NCBI GenBank assembly: GCA_030248295.1
Contig: JASANH010001137.1
Span: 35,645-99,644, forward strand
From: Mesodorylaimus sp. YZB2_4
Taxonomy: Eukaryota; Nematoda; Enoplea; Dorylaimida; Dorylaimidae
Reading direction: 5' to 3'
DNA: 64,000 nt
A model generated the notes under the pieces. It saw only the letters and a program-made list of their open reading frames with translations. It had not been told where the DNA came from and did not search any database. Positions within the stretch are counted from its first letter, which is position 1, and the number at the start of each line of letters is the position of its first letter. Both the position numbers and the translations under genes were made by a program. This document shows, piece after piece, positions 56,276 to 64,000 of this stretch.

Positions 56276-57389
56276 GATCGCGTCGAGTCGCTCGTAATGT
56301 TACGAGTCGATTATCTGAAAGTTGAAACATATTTCTTTCCAGACAAAAACCATGAGAAATTTTCGTCTTTGTCTAGTTTTCGAACGTGACAGGATTGCGC
56401 GAGTACCCTATTCAGTCTGATGGGAAAGCGCTCGTCGAAAATGCTAATGACGAAAATTAGGGCCGAGGTAAATTAGTAGGTGCATCATCAAGAAAATGCA
56501 CACACAGGCTAACCATCTTTCTTGTAGGCTGTGATGAAGCGGGCTCGATTTTGATGTATTTACACGCTAGCTTCATTGGTGTTGTCAAATTTTTTTTGGC
56601 CAATATAATAATTGGCACTGTTGAGTCATGACATAATGCATGGGGTCACTCGAACTGTAACTCTACCCAGCGCCAACGCTCATTTCGTCACGATAGTCGC
56701 TCGTTTAATTGTGGGGCCCGGCACGCGATAGTTGTTTATAATCGCCAGAACAAACGATCTCGTTGCCAGAGATGGGCGAATAAAGCAGAAGCTGCTTCTG
56801 GCTTCAAGTGGAATGAGCCAGAGTTGTAAGTGTGGCTAACATATACAATAATACTAATTCTTTTAACAGCTTGTTCGACGCATGGTTGCGGAAGCCGCTG
56901 CTATTGTCGCCGATGCGCTCTCTATCACAGGGACATCTCATCTTTATTCCTGCGTCAAGGCGACAATGAAGTCAAACAGTAAGTAATAAACCTTTTGTGT
57001 AAGATGCGGGGTGTACGGATCTCTTTCCAGCAAAGTAGCGCGCAGCTTCAACGACCTCGTCAGGGCAAAAAAAAGCATATGTAGCAGGTGAGCAGTCGAG
57101 CATCACCGTTTTATACTCGAGCATAAAGCTATGGCGCATTGGGTTGTGCAGCAAGTGCTAATCATTCACGATGATGAGGACTTGTTTAAGACATATCTGA
57201 TGTGATGTGGGCAGTCGAAAAGCCCGATCGACCAGGATAAGTTGACGCAAAGTGATGAGCCTTTCATTATCGTTGTATCAACAAAGGCGAAGTGCGTAAT
57301 CTGAGTGATGTAGTGCGTGATTTCCAAAAGCAAGTAAATGAAACAACGATTCTTACAGGTCGTGCAGCGCGCCACGCAGTTGAAAATGA

Positions 57390-57985
57390 GTCGCACCAAA
57401 TGCTGACAAATGATTCCACAGCACGCGAGGCCTTGTCCGAATTGCTCGATATACGAGGGCCATCGCGTTGAAAAATATATAGATCCGGAAAAAGTCACAT
57501 TATAGCAGGCGCGCGTGTATTGATGCAGCTCAATCAGATAGCCGCACTGAGGAAAAAGGCATGGACTGATTCGGAAAGGCGTAAAACAAATACGGAGAAG
57601 AGAGAGACCCGCGATATGCCAGCAAATGCCTTGAGCGTTTTTGTGTTTGATGGTCAATGGCCCCTAATAGAACGCTAGCGTCGTTTGTCAGATAATCAGA
57701 TCAAAAAGTTGGAAGCGGTAGGGCGGTGAAAGCTTTGAAAATTTTGACTGAGAGAAAGTGGCCAGGCTAGTCTAAAACTTTGAATCGTCATGTCTTTCCA
57801 TCCATATCAGCTCATTTCATGTGAAGCATTGATTGTGATAAGCCGCCGACGGATCCCGGCGAGGGAGAGTGTGTGAGTAACGATCATGTTGAAGAAGTCC
57901 AGGGAGATAATGATTAGTCTGAGCAGGGTGAGTGTGGTTTAAAACATCGAGTGCAGCAGGCTAAACATATCGGCAAAGATTATGC
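57390..57985 (+). repeat. Dispersed repeat, copy 2 (split)
   Basis: Second copy of the 54560-54865 repeat, same strand. The two halves (57390-57565 and 57866-57985) are separated by about 300 bp not present in copy 1, so copy 2 holds an insertion or copy 1 a deletion. Confidence 0.6.
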
Positions 57986-59262
57986 CTGTGTTGTGAACTA
58001 TCTAGTCGTATGGCAAGGCCAGCAGCACCCCTGGCACTTCACGCTGGCGGAGAGGGCGTGCCCCAGTCAGCTAGCTCTCTAGCTGGTTGCGAACGGGGCA
58101 GCACCTAGCGGGCGTTGCCTAAGAGACTATATATGTATAAGCTGGCATGGCAGCAGCCCAAGTCAGTCTTAGCAGTGGTAGTCCCAAGCGGAGAATCCAG
58201 GAGAGCAGGCAAGCAGAACCACCACTTCCTTTAAGGAGGAAGTAATGTACGTCATGGACGTGTTAGTATCTCGTCATACCATTCCCCATGAGCGAAAAAG
58301 GTATACCTCATACGCAGTCAACTCAGACCTGCCCTAAGATCAAAAACTTGATGCTGAAGGTAGGTTTTCCAGCGGAAACAACCTAGCGTAGCGAGCTAGG
58401 CCAGGACCAACAACATCTCTTCCGTACACTACCAGTCGTGGTTGGAGCAACAAGTGAAGTCTTAAAGAATATCTCAAGGAAAGTTTGGAAAGTTTGAGTC
58501 TTTTCTCTCATTGTCAGTCAGAAATCTTAGGACTCATCTAGCGATTATCCTGGAGCGCAGTCATCAGTTCCGCTGTGATAATGGAGGCCAATTGTTCGTT
58601 GCAATCGTTTGGGCGTAGTGACGGGCTCCTAGACCCGCCTCTGAGTACGTCATCGTTTGTTTCATGGTCTGGCAACAGATCGTCTCTTCTAGGAAATCAA
58701 AATACCCCGCCCAGCTTGTCTGGGTAGCTGAATGGAAAGGGAAATTGTGGGTCTCGGAAACAAGACATGCAACTGGCCGGCCTCCACGCGGCGATGATCG
58801 GTAACTGAAGCCTCATACGGCCACAGCCAGGTGGTAGAACAGGCTGATAAACCAGGTGAAAGTGCCACATAGCTTCAAGTGCCTATGTTGGACGCACGAA
58901 CGGACCATTCAGTGCAGGAGGCCTGCGCGACGCCCAGTACCTAGAAAAGTAGTGCGGTAGGGTGTACTACGGTATGAAGTTCTGGTAGTGGACGGAACTA
59001 ACCTGATGGTCGGAGTTATTTTAAGGCCTATGTCACAGGAAAAAGCGCTAAAAGAGTCAGCAGGCGACTAAGACTCATGGCCCCTAGGGTAACCCCTCAC
59101 AGAAACCCTGCGGGCGACTAGACGTTTTAGACCTAGGTACGTCGGCCAGGACAGGAAACGCTACTGGATCTATCAGTTGTAGGCCAAGAGCTGATAAGGA
59201 AGACTGACTATTGAAACGTTGCGAGACTTACCCGCATGAGCTAAAAGCCATGGGGGGCATAC
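57986..59262. other. ORF-free, evenly composed stretch of 1.3 kb
   Basis: No frame of 60 codons is open on either strand, although base composition is about even, not AT-rich. CTAG/TAG-containing words are common (cctagcgtagcgagctagg, acctaggtac, gactagacg). Short hairpins are visible, for example cctagc-gtagcga-gctagg at 58384-58402. It could be structured RNA, the untranslated part of a retroelement, or simply decayed sequence. No known RNA family is recognised. Confidence 0.3.
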
Positions 59263-60060
59263 CTAGACCCGCAAACAATGATGGGAGCTCAGGACCTGTG
59301 GAATCTTTAGACGTTTAAAAGAGAACAAAAAAGCTTGAACAAAAAATGAAACAGAGTCCGATAAAAACGCAACTTCTCCTAATTCCTTCTCGCTCACTCT
59401 GAACCCGTCCATCACCGCTTTCATAGCGCGCCCATTACCCGCCTCTGCCGCCTTCGCACTTGCACATAGCGCTGAAAAAAAATCATCATTTCGGGTCAAA
59501 GTAAACAGGGTTTCTATGCCGGATATTAAGGATTTCAGCTTATGGACCAGGAAATGTGGGCCTCATGGATCACAAACTTTCGTTGCCCACCAGTGAATTA
59601 TTTTTCGACCAATGTCTGGTCTAGGCTCGACAACTACTGTACAGAACTTTCTGACAACACGCACAAAAAGGTGCCCTCCTTTTCGTCACGAAATTCTGAT
59701 GAAAAAAAAACGTTTCGATACATATACCTCAACATCACGTTTTTGCCCCTACGGGCGCATTCTAGTTTCATGGCCCGCTAGTATCAATGTATGACTCTTG
59801 CAAACTCGATGATGGCCTACAGATCGACCATGGTTTCTTCAAAAAGACATAAGTTTAACTGATCTCGAATGGATCGTTCACAGGCCAACTGGCTTTTTGA
59901 TCAATCTATTTCTGAGACCTGCCCTCTGAGTACCACTTCAGCTTTTCCTTAACGTCGGGTCTAAACGCTTCCTCCTTCGCCCGTTGTTGACGTCTTTGTT
60001 GTGATATTCTTTCGCGTATTTCTTGCCATTTTCTGAAAGGAGATCTGGAATTTCCTATTC
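59263..60060. other. No gene recognised
   Basis: Short ORFs on both strands have no recognised domain. Confidence 0.3.
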
Positions 60061-60064
60061 AGTT

Positions 60065-60250
60065 TAAGGCGCCTGAAGCTGTTTTTCCACAGTTTCAGAC
60101 TAACGTTTTTACAGTTAATTGAAACTAAAACTGAATCTATCAGCTAGCTGAATCTTTTTAATTAAGTTAACTGTAACTGAAACTGAATCTCCTCACCAAA
60201 ACTGAATTAAACTGTAACTGGATCTTTTTAGAATCGGTTAAATTCAGTCT
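60065..60250 (+). repeat. AACTGAATCT-type repeat cluster, copy 1
   Basis: Variants of 'gttaactgtaactgaaac' plus 'tgaatcttttta' recur about five times. A matching cluster on the same strand lies at 61320-61445, 1.1 kb downstream. Confidence 0.65.
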
Positions 60251-60539
60251 AAGAGTTACCACGCTTTTGGAAACTAGTAATCTGTTTGCGGATGTTCGTG
60301 CAAATCTTGAAGAGAAATGAAACGCAGCTAGACGAATTGCTGGTTCGAGTCATCTTGATCGTGAGTTGGAGGTGTATTTTGTTATCTTTCAAACGCTGGT
60401 TATCGTAAAAAAATCGATCCATTCGAATTTTAGTCCAAATGATGAGAGAAGTTGCAAAATCTTCACGAATATTGTAGAGCTCCATCATTTCCTGAAGGAT
60501 AACGCCGAGCGTGAAAGTTGTAAGCTGGGCGAGGTCCAT
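60249..60539 (-). CDS. Unknown small ORF between repeat clusters
   Basis: A 96-codon reverse ORF with a helical, hydrophobic start (LAQLTTFTLGVILQEMMEL) and a basic middle. No domain recognised. Its position between two similar repeat clusters raises the chance that it belongs to a small mobile element. Confidence 0.25.
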   Translation of the reverse strand: MDLAQLTTFTLGVILQEMMELYNIREDFATSLIIWTKIRMDRFFYDNQRLKDNKIHLQLTIKMTRTSNSSSCVSFLFKICTNIRKQITSFQKRGNS

Positions 60540-61319
60540 GTTTAAAAGCAGTCGGTATAATTAAATTAAAATAAAAGTACCTACAGTATATGAAAAAGGG
60601 TGTTTTCAGTTTTAATCATTTTATTACAAATATTTTAAAGTTACATGTTCTTGATCTTAGAAAGCTTTGCCAACCACTAAGTTGAACTTGACATGCTTTA
60701 TTCTCAAGATCCTGGTGTGGAAAAAAGCTCTACTAAAAATCTGGCCCTTATGGCCGGCTGGTCAGCAGCGGTCAGCTCATAAAATTTTGCGGGTTTTTTG
60801 AATTCGTGTGTTGCGAAGCGATAAAAATTTAAAAAACACTCGCAGGGTTCTTCTGAACCCGCTGTTCAGGCTGGGCTTTGGTTCCGTCTTCCGAGCTTCT
60901 GACTATAAAATTTTTTGCACGAAAGACCCGCTGAAGCTAGAATATTCCCAAAAATTTGCAGGACTTCGGCCGCTGATCTCTGCGTAGTAGTTGGCCTGAC
61001 GAGCTAAATATTTTGCGCAGAGCTTTCTTTTGGACCAAAACAAATTACAATCATGAGCTATGGTAAGTTCGAAGTAGAAGGGTTGCAAGGTTCAGGTGCT
61101 TGGTCTGTCTGTGAATTTGTTGGTGGGTGGACTGTTGGGACATGGTCGTTCATCCCTGTGCTCGTAAAGGACCCTCTGGTCTTGACTTTAGTCTTCACTG
61201 CGCCTTGTGAGCTGTTAAAAGTCTTAAATGCAGCAGAGTAATTATTTGAATGAAGAAAAAAGAAGATTGTTCTCGTCAAGTGTTCACATCTAGATGCGGA
61301 ATGCTTTTCACGGAAGAAC

Positions 61320-61445
61320 TGAATCAGTCAGTTAAATTCAATTAACTGAATCTTTTGAGATTCAGTTGACTGTAACTAAAGCTGAATCTTTTCTTAGGTT
61401 AAGTTTACTTGACTGAAACTGAAACTGAGCCTTTTTTTTAAAACT
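61320..61445 (+). repeat. AACTGAATCT-type repeat cluster, copy 2
   Basis: Four to five further variants (for example 'cagttgactgtaactaaagc', 'tgactgaaactgaaactgag'). Same orientation as copy 1. Confidence 0.65.
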
Positions 61446-61763
61446 GTATCGACGCTATTCCAGACTTCGAATTTTCCGCTTGAAAATTTTGTTCCGCTCC
61501 GCAAGCGTAAGTCCAACCTGTTGACGCGAAGAATCGCGTAGCATTCCGCCTTCGAAGGACTCGTTGATGTCTGGAATCGTGACCAAGGAGACGAAGGGTA
61601 CGTTCTTCCGGCAAGAGCAGAGTCATCGCTTCAGAGTCATCGCTTCTGCTTTCACCACCCACCGAGTCCAACTTTCCAAGTGAGCAAGTGACACGCGAAA
61701 ACGAGGCAGCCTCTTCAACACCTTCGCTTTCGACCAGCGAACAGCTTCGCGAAATGCCTCTGG

Positions 61764-62441
61764 ATGATGAGTCGCTTTACTTTAATCTCCTCTCTTTCGC
61801 TTTTTCAAGATTGTTCTTTCCTCGCATTTCAGGAATACCGCACAAATCTGATTGGACTTTATTCTTTGATTTTGTGGTCGACTTTAATCAAACAACTCAT
61901 ACTCGAACGCGATCTCGTATTCACTAAACCATTCACTAAGATTTATTACTTTTACACCAAATGGCAGCCGATGTTAACTGAACTCGAGCATCATGGCGTG
62001 CAATTCGAGCAAGGTGCGCCGACCATGGAGGCGTTGAGTTTGATCGAAAACGGTAGCATGACCATATTCGACGACATGATGACCCACGTGTGCAGTTCAA
62101 ACGATTTCGTGGACCTGGTCACAGTCAAATCGCATCATCGATCCATTTTCGTGATCATAATCACTCAACAGTTTTATTGGGACTCGAAACAGATGAGGTG
62201 CGTTAGCTGAAACGCACACTACGTGGCTCTGTTCAAATCGCCGCGCATGGCATCGACGGTCGAACAACTGAGTCGATCCATTTGGCCACATCGCACCGGT
62301 TTCCTTCTGGACGCCTACACGAAAGCCACCAAAGACTCGTTCACATATCTGTTTTTGGACCTATTTCCGTCCACTCCCGAAAACTTGCGCGTAAAAAGCA
62401 AGATACTCCCCAGCCAAGGATACACGCACGTGTTCATATGA
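61764..62441 (+). pseudogene. Polinton packaging ATPase (FtsK/HerA type), one in-frame stop
   Basis: The frame reads STLIKQLILERDLVFTKPF (end of the P-loop region), IYYFYTKWQPMLTEL, a Walker B SMTIFDDMMTHVCSS, a sensor block VKSHHRSIFVIIITQQFY, then TGA at about 62208-62210. In the same frame it continues with NAHYVALFKSPRM and FTYLFLDLFPSTPENLRV to a TGA at 62439-62441. This is the conserved order of the Polinton/adintovirus genome-packaging ATPase. The Walker A GK[ST] is not visible: the position before STLIKQL reads LW, and upstream sequence does not match, so the N terminus is lost or replaced. One base change accounts for the TGA inside an SLNAHY-like motif. Confidence 0.75.
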
Positions 62442-62549
62442 ACTACGAAGAACAAAGTCCTGTCTCATTCTGCGTCACTGCCGCGAGACGAAAAGCGCAT
62501 TGTACGACAGTAGATCCTGGTGTAAATAGTTATGTAGGTGTGGGTTGAC

Positions 62550-62900
62550 ATGGCTTATGCTGTATTCGCTAAATTAAAAGTCCTGCTCATATCCCAACCA
62601 TCCGTTCTAAAAGAGGCGATCAAATCGGAACCGGCCGTCGTGCAAGGTATCAGCGAGTTGGCATTGAACGTGCTGTACAACGACGAGTTGGTGTTGTCAA
62701 AGTTCCAAAAGAAAAATTTAAAAAAGTTCAAAACCGTCTTGGAAAAATTGCCGAGTAAAAAGATTTCACTCATTTTGAAACAAAAATTACTAGTATCAAG
62801 TCAAGGACTAAAACTTGTTCCACACCTGTTGCAAGCTACGCTGGCCTATTTGCAAGATGTCAAAAGAAATGCTTCTGATTCCGCTCAACGATTACAATAG
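62550..62900 (+). CDS. Small basic Polinton-type protein
   Basis: An intact ORF of 116 residues from ATG 62550 (an in-frame upstream start exists at 62538). The middle, LALNVLYNDELVLSKFQKKN then LKKFKTVLEKLPSKKISLIL, is followed by KQKLLVSSQG and a hydrophobic end (LVPHLLQATLAYL). The pattern (AxNVL..N..L...QK..LKK.K..L..L....VSL..K+.LL...G..L..LL) is the one seen in a small Lys-rich protein of many Polintons and related virus-like elements. It follows the packaging ATPase by about 110 bp on the same strand, as expected. A core or virion role is likely, but the exact function is unknown to me. Confidence 0.6.
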   Translation: MAYAVFAKLKVLLISQPSVLKEAIKSEPAVVQGISELALNVLYNDELVLSKFQKKNLKKFKTVLEKLPSKKISLILKQKLLVSSQGLKLVPHLLQATLAYLQDVKRNASDSAQRLQ

Positions 62901-63130
62901 ACATGACATACAATAGTACATGAAATTAGACGCCGTCGAGGCAAGTCGGGTCTCAACTCTCTTTCCTGCGTGTGCAGAAACTAGTTTTTTTACGTAATAG
63001 AGCGAAAGGACAACGGATAGAGATCTTGATATTAATAAGATTATATCGAATTGATTACCTGATTTCACTTTACGGAATCCTCTGGAGCAGGAAGTATCGT
63101 GGTTCAAGGTATTTCACGGGAAGGAGAATA
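62901..63130. other. Junction between Polinton remnant and LINE-type element
   Basis: No gene. The Polinton genes end at 62900 and the LINE-type ORF1 starts at 63131. The element boundary must lie here but no duplication can be shown because only one end is in the window. Confidence 0.35.
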
Positions 63131-64000
63131 ATGGAGAATCAAGCTTCCAATACGATGGAAATCGAAAATGAGTTCATTTTGGAAAACACCACGTCTGTCA
63201 AGAGCGGGTTCGAGTTTGCCTACATCTTATTGCGGTCGAATGATCTGCTCGACAAGAGTGTAGAGGTGATTATGAAAGCCATCTCGGAAGAAAATCCAAA
63301 AGAAAGACATCCATTATTTGCTTGGCGCTTCGCTCGTGCAATTAAGCTGGCCTATCCAACAAAAGAATCACGTGACCTGGTCGTCAAGGAAAAATTGTCA
63401 ATTTTAAATATTCGTGTCGATATTGAAATGCCAAAAGTGTTCACTCCCGAGGGGAGAAAAACCATTCATTTGTTTGGAATACCGATCGACATTGGACACA
63501 CGGAAGTAGAAAAGTGGCTCAAAGATCACGGATTTCCAAGCAGGTCAGAAATGAGATGGATCACCTATCGTGGAACGGAAATTAGATCTGGTGCAAGATC
63601 AGTTATTTTGTCGTTGCCCCCTGAGAAGGAAATACCTGGATACATCGACTTCAAGCCTCGTGATCAAAGAAAAGCATTCTCGGTCCAAGTATGGTATCAC
63701 GGAATGCCCATTTGGTGCTGGCGATGTAAGAGCAAAGGCCACATGGCAAGGAATTGCTATCTTGCCGACTACCGACCAGAACCAGGCTCATATGCAGCGA
63801 TGGCCAGCGGTGGTGGGGGATTTCGACAAGCTGCTGAATCAGGATCGATAGGACCAACTCCGACAACGAATATATCGAACAAGCCTAATGAGATCAGCAA
63901 TGAAGAGTACCCCCCACTGACAACTTTGACCGCCAATGCACCAGTCATCACTCGACCGAACCGAGAAACAGCTGCCACAGCAGTGGCAAGTGTTCAAGAA
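63131..64000 (+). CDS. LINE-type ORF1 with CCHC knuckle, open to the window edge
   Basis: ATG 63131 starts a frame of 290 codons with no stop before the end of the window. An in-frame TAA lies about 90 bp upstream with no ATG between, which supports this start. Order: charged N terminus; a helical block (HPLFAWRFARAIKLAYPTK); an RRM/DUF4283-like fold (IHLFGIPIDIGHTEVEKWL ... RSVILSLPPEKEIPGYI); a CCHC zinc knuckle (CWRCKSKGHMARNC, about residues 197-210); then a Gly/Pro/Thr-rich tail. This is the arrangement of ORF1 nucleic-acid chaperones of jockey/CR1-like LINEs, where ORF2 with endonuclease and RT would follow. It is one of the few large uninterrupted element ORFs here, hence probably a young insertion. 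Confidence 0.7.
   Translation, partial: MENQASNTMEIENEFILENTTSVKSGFEFAYILLRSNDLLDKSVEVIMKAISEENPKERHPLFAWRFARAIKLAYPTKESRDLVVKEKLSILNIRVDIEMPKVFTPEGRKTIHLFGIPIDIGHTEVEKWLKDHGFPSRSEMRWITYRGTEIRSGARSVILSLPPEKEIPGYIDFKPRDQRKAFSVQVWYHGMPIWCWRCKSKGHMARNCYLADYRPEPGSYAAMASGGGGFRQAAESGSIGPTPTTNISNKPNEISNEEYPPLTTLTANAPVITRPNRETAATAVASVQE

Noticed and set aside
58843-58862. Hammerhead-ribozyme-like core (CTGATAA ... GAAA)
   Set aside because: The core requires CTGATGA-type sequence and paired stems I, II and III, which are not present.

Overview
This window comes from an invertebrate animal genome, in a region where mobile elements are densely stacked. The evidence is short GT-AG introns (mostly 54-63 bp, with a few of 89-189 bp), TATA-box LTR promoters, and several metazoan element families: Polinton/Maverick, BEL/Pao with an envelope-like gene, Ty3/Gypsy, a LINE-type ORF1, and intron-bearing transposases. 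I cannot name the phylum. Almost every element ORF carries stops or frameshifts, so most of the window is decayed. No tRNA, rRNA, CRISPR or bacterial-type operon was seen.

Layout. 1-2.6 kb: a spliced Tnp2-type (CACTA/EnSpm-like) transposase relic. 2.65-4.52 kb and 26.27-29.33 kb: one Polinton. On the left it has a membrane protein, an unknown reverse-strand protein, a small zinc-finger gene with its own TATA box, and the first half of the integrase. On the right it has the second half of the integrase with a chromodomain, a truncated structural-type gene, and a DNA polymerase B on the reverse strand. The two halves are separated by a 21.7-kb nest. A BEL/Pao element (4524-26267, 5-bp duplication GAGGC) sits inside the integrase. 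A Ty3/Gypsy element (14785-26193, duplication ATCC) sits inside the BEL 3' LTR. A DNA transposon (20205-21882, duplication CAAC) sits inside the Gypsy pol. A MITE-like element (20509-21551, flanked by TTG) sits inside that transposon's tandem array. A second BEL fragment, on the opposite strand and with an env-like region, lies between the LTRs of the first. LTR divergence judged by eye (about 20/291 for BEL, about 10/264 for Gypsy) agrees with the order of insertion.

29.3-48 kb: less dense. It holds a basic-protein gene start related to one at 52.9 kb, a CXC-type cysteine cluster followed by a P2X7-cytoplasmic-domain-like gene (32.3-33.5 kb), a relic copy of the Polinton membrane protein (40.4 kb), a TTAA-flanked MITE (41.9-42.4 kb), a truncated ISXO2/Merlin-like transposase (43.1-43.8 kb), and an inverted pair of cysteine-rich genes (45.8-47.2 kb).

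48.3-52.9 kb: a long, intron-rich reverse-strand gene that reads as a DDE transposase with VITD and WHRAK signatures and ends in a CXC-like cysteine cluster. 53-61 kb: diverged repeats, poly-C and hexanucleotide tracts, and a 1.3-kb stretch with no ORF. 61.7-62.9 kb: a Polinton packaging ATPase (one in-frame stop) and a small basic Polinton-type protein, probably from another Polinton copy. 63.1 kb to the edge: an uninterrupted LINE-type ORF1 with a CCHC knuckle.

The points I find most interesting are the five-layer nest that can be resolved to the base, a Gypsy pol with a dUTPase between RNase H and integrase, the two head-to-head BEL elements sharing one LTR pair, and the association of CXC clusters with a DDE transposase and with a P2X7-like domain.
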